From UBA8079 sp049601915 (GTDB lineage: Bacteria; Pseudomonadota; Alphaproteobacteria; UBA6615): a stretch of DNA of 64,000 nucleotides. The stretch covers positions 124,001-188,000 of the forward strand of contig JBMYRB010000004.1 in assembly GCA_049601915.1 (NCBI GenBank), in the 5' to 3' direction. The notes under the pieces were generated by a model, which was not told the DNA's origin, did no database searches, and saw only the letters and a list, made by a program, of their open reading frames with translations. Of the stretch, positions 8,809-16,661 are shown in pieces; the first letter of the stretch is position 1; each line of letters begins with the position of its first letter. The position numbers and the translations under genes are program-made.

Positions 8809-9363
8809 ATGGACACGCCGAAAATTTCCACCACCGACATGGAAAAGAACCATGTCGTGCGCTACGCCGACTGCAACGGCTCCGAACTCGCCTATCTCGA
8901 CCAGCGTATGCCCGGACATGAGCGCGAGATCGTCAACGTCATCGGCATGAACGTGACGGAGAATCGCGACGACCCCGACCTCGTCCCGAAGTTGGGCAAC
9001 GCCGTGGGCTTCTCCCTCGTCTACAACAAGCGCACAAACGACGGCGGCGCGGGCCCGGCGTTCCACGTCCACCAGACCGAAGAGGTGTTCGTGCCCATGA
9101 AGGGCACCTGGGAAGTGGTCTGGCTGGAGGACGACGAGGAACGCGCCATCTCACTGGAACCGCTGGACGTGGTCAGCGTTCCGGTCGGCGTCTATCGCGG
9201 CTTCCGCTGCATCACCGATGAAGACGACGCGATGATGCTGGCGATCGTCGGTGGGCCCGATGCCGGCAACGTCGCCTGGCACCCCAGCGTGATCGACCGC
9301 GCACGGAAGACCGGCCTCGAGGTGGATGACGAGGGCAATCTGAAAGAAGTCGCGGGAGAATAG
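8809..9363 (+). CDS. Cupin-domain protein
   Basis: A 184-residue protein with one cupin barrel. The first metal motif is seen as HVHQTEEVF...GTWEV, giving two histidines and a glutamate; the second motif is weak (VPVGVYRGFRC lacks the usual histidine). It may bind a metal or may be a binding protein. The ATG at 8809 follows GAGAGG. No function can be assigned from context; its neighbours are fdsA upstream and the convergent mobA cluster downstream. Confidence 0.8.
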   Translation: MDTPKISTTDMEKNHVVRYADCNGSELAYLDQRMPGHEREIVNVIGMNVTENRDDPDLVPKLGNAVGFSLVYNKRTNDGGAGPAFHVHQTEEVFVPMKGTWEVVWLEDDEERAISLEPLDVVSVPVGVYRGFRCITDEDDAMMLAIVGGPDAGNVAWHPSVIDRARKTGLEVDDEGNLKEVAGE

Positions 9364-9376
9364 CTCGCCAGCGCCC

Positions 9377-9496
9377 GATGCTTCGAGACACCCGCCGCCG
9401 GCGGGCTCCTCAGCATGAGGTTATCCAACTACCCAAGTATAGGATATTCAACTGCCTCATCCTGAGGAGCGAGCCATGCGAACGTCTCGAAGGATG
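9377..9496. repeat. Large intergenic inverted repeat
   Basis: The left arm, about 9377-9420, reads gatgcttcgagacacc, then a GC-rich tract, then gctcctcagcatgagg. The right arm, 9455-9496, is its imperfect reverse complement (cctcatcctgaggagc, then tctcgaaggatg). The two arms can form a long stem-loop with a short AT-rich centre. It matches the style of the CTTCGAGAC/CTCCTCAGGATGAGG repeats common between genes in Rhizobiales-type alphaproteobacteria. It lies between convergent genes. Confidence 0.7.
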
Positions 9497-9524
9497 GTGT
9501 CTCGGATCCCGGGCGGTCAGCCCC

Positions 9525-9560
9525 AAAAAGAAAAGGTCCGGCGCGTATCCGCACCGGACC
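9525..9560 (-). terminator. Rho-independent terminator (minus strand)
   Basis: On the minus strand, GGTCCGG (9560-9554) and CCGGACC (9541-9535) form a perfect 7-bp stem with a 12-base loop, followed directly by TTTTCTTTTT (9534-9525). It would end transcripts coming from the mobA direction or from the small transcription unit starting near 9750. Confidence 0.8.
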
Positions 9561-9750
9561 CCTCAGATCTAAGCAAGAGCATTTTCCACGGGTACGTCTA
9601 TTTTTGTTCCATTCCCGCTGGTTGAGCGCCAGGCGCTCGTCCGTCGTTGCTCTCCTCTCCTCCCCTCCCTCGGGCCGTCTTGCGCACCGCCAAAATTTGC
9701 TTCCGACTGGTGCGCGACACCTCGGCTTTGCCAGAGTGTTTTATTTTGCG
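9526..9750 (-). ncRNA. Candidate small RNA downstream of mobA
   Basis: A transcript of about 225 bases is predicted between a good minus-strand promoter (9757-9785) and a strong terminator (9525-9560). It contains a perfect 7-bp stem (ggtgcgc at 9709-9715 against gcgcacc at 9682-9688), a purine-rich stretch resembling repeated ribosome-binding sites, and a GAGCGCC/GGCGCTC palindrome. The one plausible reading frame (TTG start near 9778) would begin upstream of the predicted transcript start, so coding is unlikely. I do not recognise the RNA family. Its role and even its transcription are inferred. Confidence 0.4.
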
Positions 9751-9756
9751 GACGCG

Positions 9757-9785
9757 ATTTAAGTGAGTCCGGAGACAAGAGTCAA
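9757..9785 (-). promoter_or_regulatory. Predicted sigma70-type promoter
   Basis: On the minus strand, TTGACT (9785-9780) and TTAAAT (9762-9757) are separated by exactly 17 bases. They lie immediately after the mobA stop codon and point away from mobA, towards the terminator at 9525-9560. Confidence 0.5.
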
Positions 9786-9786
9786 T

Positions 9787-10431
9787 TCACGTCTCAACCC
9801 TTTGGGGCATTTCAAGCTTGTGAAATAACTCCGCCGCCGCAGCGACATCCTCGGGCCTGTTGATATTGAAGAACGGGTCGACCACCGGAGCGGGAAACGA
9901 AACCACCGCCAACCGGTGCCGCGCGGTCCAGAGGTCGACCTTGCGGATGTCCTCATCGACCAGCGCATGACGCAAATCCTCGCGCAGCGCGGCCGGCCAG
10001 AGACCGAACACGGGGTGCGTCCGTCCCCCGGATTCCACGCATGCAAGGTCCGCGTCCTCTGATTCCCGCACCGTAACAAGGCGCGCGACCAGGTCTTCAG
10101 GAAAGAAAGGCGCGTCCGTCGCGACCGTCACCACCCACGCACAATCAGGCGCATTCGACGCCGCCCAGTCGAGCCCCGCCAACACGCCCGCGAGGGGCCC
10201 CACAAAACCCTCCACCGTATCGGCGATCACCGGCAACTCGAATGCCTCGAAACGCGACGCATCGCCGTTGGCGTTGATGGCGATTCGCGAAACCTGCGGC
10301 GCGAGCCGCTCAATCGCGTGGGCCAGCAGCGGTCGGCCCGCGACCTCCTGCAGCGCCTTGTCGCCGCCGCCAAGACGCCGCGCCTGCCCGCCCGCGAGGA
10401 TGACGCCGAGGATGGAGGGCGAACCGGTCAC
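9787..10431 (-). CDS. mobA: Molybdenum cofactor guanylyltransferase
   Basis: The 214-residue protein opens with the nucleotide-binding signature GVILAGGQARRLGGGDKAL. It contains TDAPFFP (the metal-binding aspartate region), GRTHPVFGLWP and a C-terminal FFNINRPED, all typical of MobA. MobA attaches GMP to molybdopterin to give the bis-MGD cofactor that formate dehydrogenases need. The start is GTG at 10431, overlapping the TGA of the upstream membrane-protein gene as GTGA, so translation is probably coupled. It is the last gene of the fdhD-membrane protein-mobA run. Confidence 0.93.
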   Translation of the reverse strand: MTGSPSILGVILAGGQARRLGGGDKALQEVAGRPLLAHAIERLAPQVSRIAINANGDASRFEAFELPVIADTVEGFVGPLAGVLAGLDWAASNAPDCAWVVTVATDAPFFPEDLVARLVTVRESEDADLACVESGGRTHPVFGLWPAALREDLRHALVDEDIRKVDLWTARHRLAVVSFPAPVVDPFFNINRPEDVAAAAELFHKLEMPQRVET

Positions 10432-10862
10432 CGCCCGAAGATCCGCCCCGGCGCGATGTAGCCGAACAGCAGCACGCAGAGGAACGCGATCGGCGTTCCC
10501 AGCAGCCACATCAGGAAGGACCCGACGAGCCAAATCGACATGATCGTACCGGGGACATCACCGTCGTCGGCCATGACCACAAACCAGATGAGGATCGCGA
10601 AATCGGCGATCAGGATGGCCATCAGCGCGCGGCCAAACGCAGGCGCGATCAGCCAGAAGGCCAGCAGCACCGCGAAGATCGCCGTCGTGATCACGAACAT
10701 GGCCGCCCCGAACCAGGGCAGGACCGGCAGCCCGACCATCAGGAGACCAACGGACGCGGCGGCGATAGAGAGCGGCGCCAGGGCGGTGATCGCGATACAG
10801 AGCATGCGGGGACGCCGGAATTCCCAGTCGTCTTCGGACAGGCTATTGAGTTCAAAAGTCAT
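10428..10862 (-). CDS. Unknown four-helix membrane protein between fdhD and mobA
   Basis: A 144-residue protein with a short polar N-terminus (MTFELNSLSEDDWEFRRPRM) and about four hydrophobic segments: LCIAITALAPLSIAAASVG, VITTAIFAVLLAFWLIAPAF, ALMAILIADFAILIWFVVM and SIWLVGSFLMWLLG onward. I do not recognise the family. It overlaps fdhD by four bases (ATGA) and mobA by four (GTGA), so all three are very likely translated from one mRNA. That context suggests, but does not show, a role linked to molybdenum or tungsten cofactor or formate metabolism. Confidence 0.75.
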   Translation of the reverse strand: MTFELNSLSEDDWEFRRPRMLCIAITALAPLSIAAASVGLLMVGLPVLPWFGAAMFVITTAIFAVLLAFWLIAPAFGRALMAILIADFAILIWFVVMADDGDVPGTIMSIWLVGSFLMWLLGTPIAFLCVLLFGYIAPGRIFGR

Positions 10863-11695
10863 TCCGCGACCTCCGCCACATCCACATCGAACGTGATCCG
10901 CTCCTCCCCCGCCAGCGCCATGAAGCGCTTGCCCCGGGCGCGGCCGATCAGGGTGAGGTTCGCCTCGCGGGCCAGGTCCACGCCCCAGGCCGTGAAGCCG
11001 GAACGGGACACTAGAATGGGGATGCCCATATGCACGGTCTTGATCACCATCTCCGAGGTCAGCCGGCCTGTGGTGTAGAAGATCTTGTCGTCCGCCGCGA
11101 TGCCCTTGAGCCTCAAGTAGCCGGCGATCTTGTCCACCGCGTTGTGGCGCCCGACGTCTTCCATGTAGATCAGCGGTCGGTCCTGCGCGCACAGCACGCA
11201 GCCATGAATGGCACCCGCGGCGAGATAGAGGCTCGGCATGGTGTTGATGGATTTGGTGAGCGCATACAACCAAGACGTCCGCAGCTCCGCGTCCGGCTTC
11301 AGGACCACGCCCTCGAGGCTCTCCATCAGATCGCCGAACACCGTTCCCTGGGCACAGCCGCTGGTCAACGTCTTCTTCTTGAGCCGCGCTTCATAGTCGG
11401 TCTCCCGGTCCGTGCGGACCACCACGACGCCCAGGTCGTCGTCATGGTCGATATCGGTGATCTCGTCTCCGGGCAGCAGCATGTTCTGGTTCGCCAGATA
11501 CCCCACGGCGAGATAGTCGGGATAATCGCCGATGGTCATCATGGTGACGATCTCCTGCCCGTTCAGGAACAGGGTCAGCGGCCGCTCGACCACGACCCGG
11601 GCATCGATGGGGTTGCCGTCCTGGTCGATACCGGTAACCGGCTCGGTCAGGCGCGGATCGTCCGGGTTGGGCTGAATGCTATCGTCGGCTGCCAT
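10859..11695 (-). CDS. fdhD: FdhD formate dehydrogenase sulfurtransferase
   Basis: The 278-residue FdhD protein has VVVERPLTLFLNGQEI near the N-terminus, the cysteine loop TSGCAQGTVFGD, MEDVGRHNAVDKI, and TTGRLTSEMV followed by VSRSGFTAWGV. FdhD carries sulfur from a cysteine desulfurase to the Mo/W-bisPGD cofactor of formate dehydrogenase. The usual CxxC loop here has only one cysteine (GCAQG). It heads the fdhD-membrane protein-mobA run and is transcribed divergently from tupB. Confidence 0.95.
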   Translation of the reverse strand: MAADDSIQPNPDDPRLTEPVTGIDQDGNPIDARVVVERPLTLFLNGQEIVTMMTIGDYPDYLAVGYLANQNMLLPGDEITDIDHDDDLGVVVVRTDRETDYEARLKKKTLTSGCAQGTVFGDLMESLEGVVLKPDAELRTSWLYALTKSINTMPSLYLAAGAIHGCVLCAQDRPLIYMEDVGRHNAVDKIAGYLRLKGIAADDKIFYTTGRLTSEMVIKTVHMGIPILVSRSGFTAWGVDLAREANLTLIGRARGKRFMALAGEERITFDVDVAEVAE

Positions 11696-11799
11696 GATGG
11701 GCCGAGCATATCAAAAACACCGCGTGATTGGACATGCGCGGTCAGCCTGCATAGATAATGGGCCTCAAACCCTAATCAGCGGAATCACCCGGTTACCAG

Positions 11800-12510
11800 A
11801 TGGAGACCTTCGTCACAGCCTTCGCCGAAGCAGGTGCGCTTCTGGTCAGCTTCGACACCGACTTCATGTCGATCGTCGGGCTGTCGCTGCGCGTCAGCCT
11901 GACGGCCGTCGCGCTGGCCTGTCTGATCGGCTTTCCCCTGGGCGCCGTTGTCGCACTGACGCGCTTCCCGGGCCGCGGTTTCGTGATCCTGCTGCTCAAC
12001 ACCTTCATGGGTCTGCCGCCGGTCGTGGTCGGCCTGATCGTGTTCCTTATCCTGTCCCGCGCGGGCCCGCTCGGCGTGCTCGGGCTACTTTTCACCCCGA
12101 CGGCCATGATCATCGCCCAGACGATCCTGGTCACCCCCATCGTGGCGGCGCTGACCCGGCAGATCGTCGCCGATCTGTGGGTCGAGTATGGCGATCACCT
12201 GCGATCGCTCGACGCGGGGCCGATGACGACAATGACGACCCTGATCATCGATGCGCGCTACTCCCTGGCCACGGTCGTGCTCGCCGGGTTCGGGCGGGCC
12301 ATCGCCGAGGTGGGCGCGGTCATGATTGTCGGCGGCAATATCGACCATGTGACCCGGGTGATGACCAGCGCCATCGCGCTGGAGACCAGCAAGGGCAACC
12401 TCTCGACCGCACTCGGGCTCGGGATCGTGCTCCTGTTCCTGGCGCTCACGGTCAACGCCGCCGTGCAGATCATCAATACATCGGCGGGAAAACGTGCGGC
12501 GCTGGCATGA
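11800..12510 (+). CDS. tupB: Tungstate ABC transporter permease
   Basis: The 236-residue protein has about five to six membrane spans and an EAA-like cytoplasmic loop, followed by the TupB-type sequence FGRAIAEVGAVMIVGGNI. It resembles TupB/WtpB permeases. With the ATPase and binding protein encoded directly downstream it would form the inner-membrane channel of a tungstate importer. It is divergent from fdhD with a 104-base gap that must hold both promoters. Confidence 0.9.
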   Translation: METFVTAFAEAGALLVSFDTDFMSIVGLSLRVSLTAVALACLIGFPLGAVVALTRFPGRGFVILLLNTFMGLPPVVVGLIVFLILSRAGPLGVLGLLFTPTAMIIAQTILVTPIVAALTRQIVADLWVEYGDHLRSLDAGPMTTMTTLIIDARYSLATVVLAGFGRAIAEVGAVMIVGGNIDHVTRVMTSAIALETSKGNLSTALGLGIVLLFLALTVNAAVQIINTSAGKRAALA

Positions 12511-12520
12511 ACAAGCTTCC

Positions 12521-13243
12521 ATGAGCGGCTCCGCGTCGATCCTACCCCTGCAGGTCCACCGCCTCGCCTTCGAAGCCGGCGGCACGCGTTTGCTTGATGA
12601 TGTGTCCTTCAGTTTGCAGGCCGGGCGGCGCACCGTCCTGCTGGGCCCGAACGGTGCGGGCAAGAGCCTCCTGCTTCGCCTGTGCCACGGGCTCCTCCGG
12701 CCCACATCGGGCGAGGTTCGCTGGGCCATCGACGGGCGACGATCCGCGCGACGGCAGGCGATGGTCTTCCAGCAACCGGTGATGCTGCGCCGGTCGGCCG
12801 TCGGAAACATCACCCACGTGCTGGCCGCCCATGATGTGCCGCGCGGCGACCGGTTGGCCCGCGCCAACGCCGCGCTCGCCCTGGCGGGGCTTTCCCATGC
12901 CGCGCGACGGCCGGCCCGGGTGCTTTCCGGCGGCGAACAGCAACGCCTGGCGCTGGCCCGGGCATGGGCGACCGAGCCGGAGATATTGTTTCTCGACGAA
13001 CCGACGGCGAGCCTCGACCCGGCCGCTACCCGTGCCGTCGAAACCCTGATCGAGGGGTTCCACGCCGCCGACACCAAGATCGTCATGGCGACCCATGACC
13101 TAGGCCAAGCACGGCGGATTGCCGATGACATCCTGTTCCTGCACAAGGGCCGCCTGCTGGAGGTGTCGGACGCCACGACGTTTTTTGAGAAACCCAGAAC
13201 CGAGGAAGGCCGCGCCTTTATCGCCGGGGAGCTCCTGTGGTAG
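12521..13243 (+). CDS. tupC: Tungstate ABC transporter ATP-binding protein
   Basis: The 240-residue ABC ATPase has Walker A GPNGAGKS, a Q-loop in VFQQPVM, signature LSGGEQQR, Walker B ILFLDEPTASLD and the switch histidine in MATHDLGQA. It powers import through TupB. ATG 12521 is preferred because the family N-terminus begins shortly after it; no strong ribosome-binding site is visible. The gene overlaps tupA by 7 bases. Confidence 0.92.
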   Translation: MSGSASILPLQVHRLAFEAGGTRLLDDVSFSLQAGRRTVLLGPNGAGKSLLLRLCHGLLRPTSGEVRWAIDGRRSARRQAMVFQQPVMLRRSAVGNITHVLAAHDVPRGDRLARANAALALAGLSHAARRPARVLSGGEQQRLALARAWATEPEILFLDEPTASLDPAATRAVETLIEGFHAADTKIVMATHDLGQARRIADDILFLHKGRLLEVSDATTFFEKPRTEEGRAFIAGELLW

Positions 13244-14058
13244 CGCGGCTGGCCCTCAGAATTCTGTTTGCAGTCATGCTGTTGGTGCCGTCTCCGGCCG
13301 CCGCGGCGGACGATAACCACACTTTGTTGCTCGGCACCACCACGTCGGTAGATAACTCCGGTCTGCTGAGTCCCTTGCTCGATGCGTTCCACGACGAGGC
13401 CGGGATCGAGGTCCGGACCGTCGTACGCGGCACCGGTGCAATCCTGCAACTCGGGCGCAGCGGAGATTTCGACGTGGTTCTCGTCCATCACCCCGCGGCG
13501 GAGGCGGCCTTCATTGCGGGCGGAGATGGCGTCGCCCGCTACCCGGTGATGACCAGCCGGTTCCTGATCGTCGGTCCCAGGAGCGACCCGGCAAAAGTTC
13601 GCACCGCGCCGGACGCCGCAACAGCCCTGGCCCGGATTGCCGACGACGAGTTCGGGTTTATTTCGCGCGGAGACGAGAGCGGAACCAACGCCGCGGAACG
13701 GGGGCTCTGGGACCTCGCGAAGCGTTCACCGTGGAGGGATCGTGCCCGCTGGTACCGTGAGACCGGCTCTGGCATGGGCGCCACCCTGAACATGGCAAGC
13801 GTGCTGTCCGCCTACACCTTCACCGAAAGTGGATCCTGGACCAATTTTGCCAATCGCGGCGAGCTCGATGTCCTGTTCGAGGGCGGCCCGCATCTGGCCA
13901 ATCCCTACGCCATCATCCCAATCAACCCCGAACGACACCCCCACATTGCCGCGGCCGAAGCCCAGAAACTTGTGGACTGGCTGACCGGACCGGTGGGGCA
14001 ATCCTTTATCGGCAATTTCCGGGTCGACGGCGAACCCCCGTTCGCGCCCGTTCGCTAG
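13237..14058 (+). CDS. tupA: Tungstate-binding periplasmic protein
   Basis: The 273-residue protein has a signal peptide (LALRILFAVMLLVPSPAAAA). TupA-type ligand motifs follow: LLGTTTSVDNSGLL, DVVLVHHPAAE, FISRGDESGTNAAE and WYRETGSGMGATLN. TupA proteins bind tungstate with high affinity and select it over molybdate. The start is GTG 13237, inside the end of tupC. Its position beside formate dehydrogenase genes suggests that enzyme may use tungsten. Confidence 0.93.
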   Translation: MVARLALRILFAVMLLVPSPAAAADDNHTLLLGTTTSVDNSGLLSPLLDAFHDEAGIEVRTVVRGTGAILQLGRSGDFDVVLVHHPAAEAAFIAGGDGVARYPVMTSRFLIVGPRSDPAKVRTAPDAATALARIADDEFGFISRGDESGTNAAERGLWDLAKRSPWRDRARWYRETGSGMGATLNMASVLSAYTFTESGSWTNFANRGELDVLFEGGPHLANPYAIIPINPERHPHIAAAEAQKLVDWLTGPVGQSFIGNFRVDGEPPFAPVR

Positions 14059-14071
14059 CCGGCGAAAGGCC

Positions 14072-15241
14072 ATGATTGACGCGCCAAACCTACGACGCCA
14101 CGCTGTCGTCATGGTCAGATGCAAGACTTTCATGGGCACAGTTTCCGCGCTTGCACTCGCGCTCATCGCCCTGCTCGCGACCGGCAACGTTGGTCACGCG
14201 CAAGACCGCGGAGCGGAAAAAGAAATACCGTTCGTCGCGGTGATAACCATTACCAACAGCGCAGACACACAAGCGATCGTCGATGGCATGCGCGACCAGC
14301 TGGCCCAACGCGATCGCTGGCCCGGCGAAACGATCACCATCGAAATCGCCGATGCCGGCGCCGATGCCGCCCGCGCTACGGAACAGGTGCGCGCGTTTGC
14401 CCGGCGCGGCGCCGATATACTGGTCGCCATTTCCGGCCCGTCGATCGAAGCGGTGGTGGCGGCGAATTCGCGCCTCCCGCTCGTGGTCGCCGGGGTCTCG
14501 CTGGAAATGGCGGAGGCCCATAAACGTAGCCGTCGACGGCACACGGTTACCGGTATCGTTTACGGCGACACCCATAACGAACAGTTCGATCTGATCCGGA
14601 AACTGGCACCCGAAACCAAGACCGTCGCCGTGCCGATCGACCCGATTGACGGGAACATGCAATCCCGTCTGCGGACCCTAACCGCAACCGCCCGACGCCA
14701 TGGACTAACAATCATGCCGCTCCCGGTTTCGGTATTGCAGAACGCGGTCAGCAACCGGATCTCTGAGCTCGACCCTGAAACGGGTGTCATCCTTCTGGAC
14801 CGGGACCTGTTGTCGGCTGCCCCGGTCGAGGCGCTCGCCGCGGCAGCCGAAATGCGAAAGCTGCCATTGTTTGCAAACGACGAGGACAGCGTGATCCGGG
14901 GCGCCCTCGCGGCCATGGTCGTGGAACCATTCGGGATCGGCGTTCAGCTGGGCAATCTGGTGGCACGAATTCTGGAGGAGCAGGCCGCTTCACCCGCGCC
15001 GTTCGAAAGGGCCCGGGCGGCACACCTGCTGGTCAACCAGGATGCGCGCGCCATCATCGATATCGCAGCGGTTGAGCGCGACACCTCACCCGGACAACGA
15101 TCGGTTGTGGATTGGGCCGATATCGCGGGGCCGCGGCCGCGAATCAAGCCGAGCGTGCCGGATCAACCGCCGCCACTGGGGGTGGCACAGGGGATCGACG
15201 TCCCCACGCCCCGCGCCAGGCCGGACCCGCCTAGGCGCTAA
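14072..15241 (+). CDS. TrpX-like ABC-type substrate-binding protein (orphan)
   Basis: A 389-residue exported protein with a hydrophobic signal region (SALALALIALLATGNVGHA). The two-lobed layout resembles ABC substrate-binding proteins of the DUF534/TrpX type: FVAVITITNSADTQAIVDG, ADILVAISGPSIEAVV, then NDEDSVIRGALAAMVVEPFG. The C-terminus is a proline-rich tail. No matching permease or ATPase follows, so the partner is unknown. The start could be ATG 14072 (an AAAGG lies very close) or ATG 14111. The family call is moderate and the ligand unknown. Confidence 0.7.
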   Translation: MIDAPNLRRHAVVMVRCKTFMGTVSALALALIALLATGNVGHAQDRGAEKEIPFVAVITITNSADTQAIVDGMRDQLAQRDRWPGETITIEIADAGADAARATEQVRAFARRGADILVAISGPSIEAVVAANSRLPLVVAGVSLEMAEAHKRSRRRHTVTGIVYGDTHNEQFDLIRKLAPETKTVAVPIDPIDGNMQSRLRTLTATARRHGLTIMPLPVSVLQNAVSNRISELDPETGVILLDRDLLSAAPVEALAAAAEMRKLPLFANDEDSVIRGALAAMVVEPFGIGVQLGNLVARILEEQAASPAPFERARAAHLLVNQDARAIIDIAAVERDTSPGQRSVVDWADIAGPRPRIKPSVPDQPPPLGVAQGIDVPTPRARPDPPRR

Positions 15242-15453
15242 TTGAATAGTTGATCTTCCGGCCCCTGACATGGCACGAAACATGCTTCGTTAGAGACGAG
15301 GAATAGTGTCAAATAGACGCCGAGAACGCCGGAATTATGGCCTTTTTCCCCGAAACGGCCGAAATGACACGGATCGCGCCCTTCATACCGTTCGCGAAAT
15401 CTACTACATACACACGCATGAGAACTGAACTGTCCAAAAACGCGAAAACCCGG

Positions 15454-16464
15454 ATGACCCCAACCGAACCGGCATTGATCGATCCGTTTGCCCGGCCGAT
15501 CGACTATTTGCGGGTCTCGGTCACCGACCGTTGTGACCTTCGCTGCGTGTATTGCATGGCGGAAGATATGACTTTCCTGCCCAAGGCCGAGATCCTTTCC
15601 CTGGAAGAACTGGACCGGCTGTGCAGCACATTTGTCGATCTCGGTGTGCGGAAATTGCGTCTGACGGGCGGCGAGCCGCTCGTGCGTAAAAACATCATGT
15701 GGCTGATCCGGCGGCTTGGCCGGCATCTGGACACGGGCGCGCTGGATGAACTGACCCTGACTTCGAACGGCACCCAGCTGGCGCGTTATGCCGATGAGCT
15801 CGCCGATGCCGGTGTTCGCCGAATAAACATCTCCCTGGACACACTCGACCCGTCGAAGTTCAAGGCGATCACGCGCTGGGGCGACCTCGACCAGGTGCTC
15901 GACGGCGTTGCCGCCGCCCGCAGGGCCGGATTGGAGATCAAGATCAACACGGTGGCGCTGCGCGGCGTCAACGACGACGAAATCGATCGTTTGATCAACT
16001 GGTGCGGCGAGTGCGATTTCGACCTGACCTTCATCGAGGTCATGCCGATGGGCGAGATCGGCGAGCAGCGGCTCGACCAGTATCTCCCCCTCTCGATGGT
16101 CCGGAGCGATCTTGCCGAACGCTGGACCCTGACAGAATCAAATCACTCGACCGGCGGTCCGGCGCGTTATTTCGATCTGGCCGAAACCGGCCAGCGATTG
16201 GGCTTCATCACCCCGCTGACCCACAATTTCTGCGAATCCTGCAACCGGGTACGCCTGACCTGCACCGGCACGCTGTTCATGTGCCTCGGGCAGGACGATG
16301 CCGCGGATCTGCGCGCGCCTCTAAGGGCCAGCGAAGACGATGACATCCTCACAGAGGCCATCCATGAAGCCATCGGCCGCAAACCCAAGGGCCATGACTT
16401 CGTCATCGATCGACGCCACAACGTCCCGGCGGTCGGCCGTCACATGAGCGTGACGGGCGGTTAG
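15454..16464 (+). CDS. moaA: GTP 3',8-cyclase (molybdenum cofactor biosynthesis)
   Basis: This 336-residue radical SAM enzyme has the N-terminal cluster motif C27-x3-C31-x2-C34 (CDLRCVYC), LTGGEPLVRK, and the C-terminal [4Fe-4S] cysteines in CESCNRVRLTC and LFMC. It ends in Gly-Gly, the conserved MoaA tail. It converts GTP to 3',8-cyclo-GTP, the first step of molybdopterin synthesis. ATG 15454 puts the domain start where the family expects it; ATG 15418 and 15337 are in frame upstream. It follows the tup genes on the same strand and completes the cofactor theme of this block. Confidence 0.94.
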   Translation: MTPTEPALIDPFARPIDYLRVSVTDRCDLRCVYCMAEDMTFLPKAEILSLEELDRLCSTFVDLGVRKLRLTGGEPLVRKNIMWLIRRLGRHLDTGALDELTLTSNGTQLARYADELADAGVRRINISLDTLDPSKFKAITRWGDLDQVLDGVAAARRAGLEIKINTVALRGVNDDEIDRLINWCGECDFDLTFIEVMPMGEIGEQRLDQYLPLSMVRSDLAERWTLTESNHSTGGPARYFDLAETGQRLGFITPLTHNFCESCNRVRLTCTGTLFMCLGQDDAADLRAPLRASEDDDILTEAIHEAIGRKPKGHDFVIDRRHNVPAVGRHMSVTGG

Positions 16465-16661
16465 CCACGGCAGCACCACGGCCAGCATACGATAGAGTTT
16501 CATTCCTGTTCGTCCTTCGGAAGCTGGAGCGGAACGCCTGTCCGCAACACTCTGACCTGACGTAGATACCCCCAACGTCGTTCGCGTGACTACGGCTGGT
16601 TTGTCACCATATCCCTGGGATATACTGACCCCCCCGGCCCGGCGGCCAAACCCTGATATCC

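Noticed and set aside
9569..9778. 69-codon minus-strand frame downstream of mobA
   Set aside because: It would begin at a TTG upstream of the predicted transcript start, overlapping the promoter, and its sequence looks non-protein-like. A small RNA is the simpler reading.
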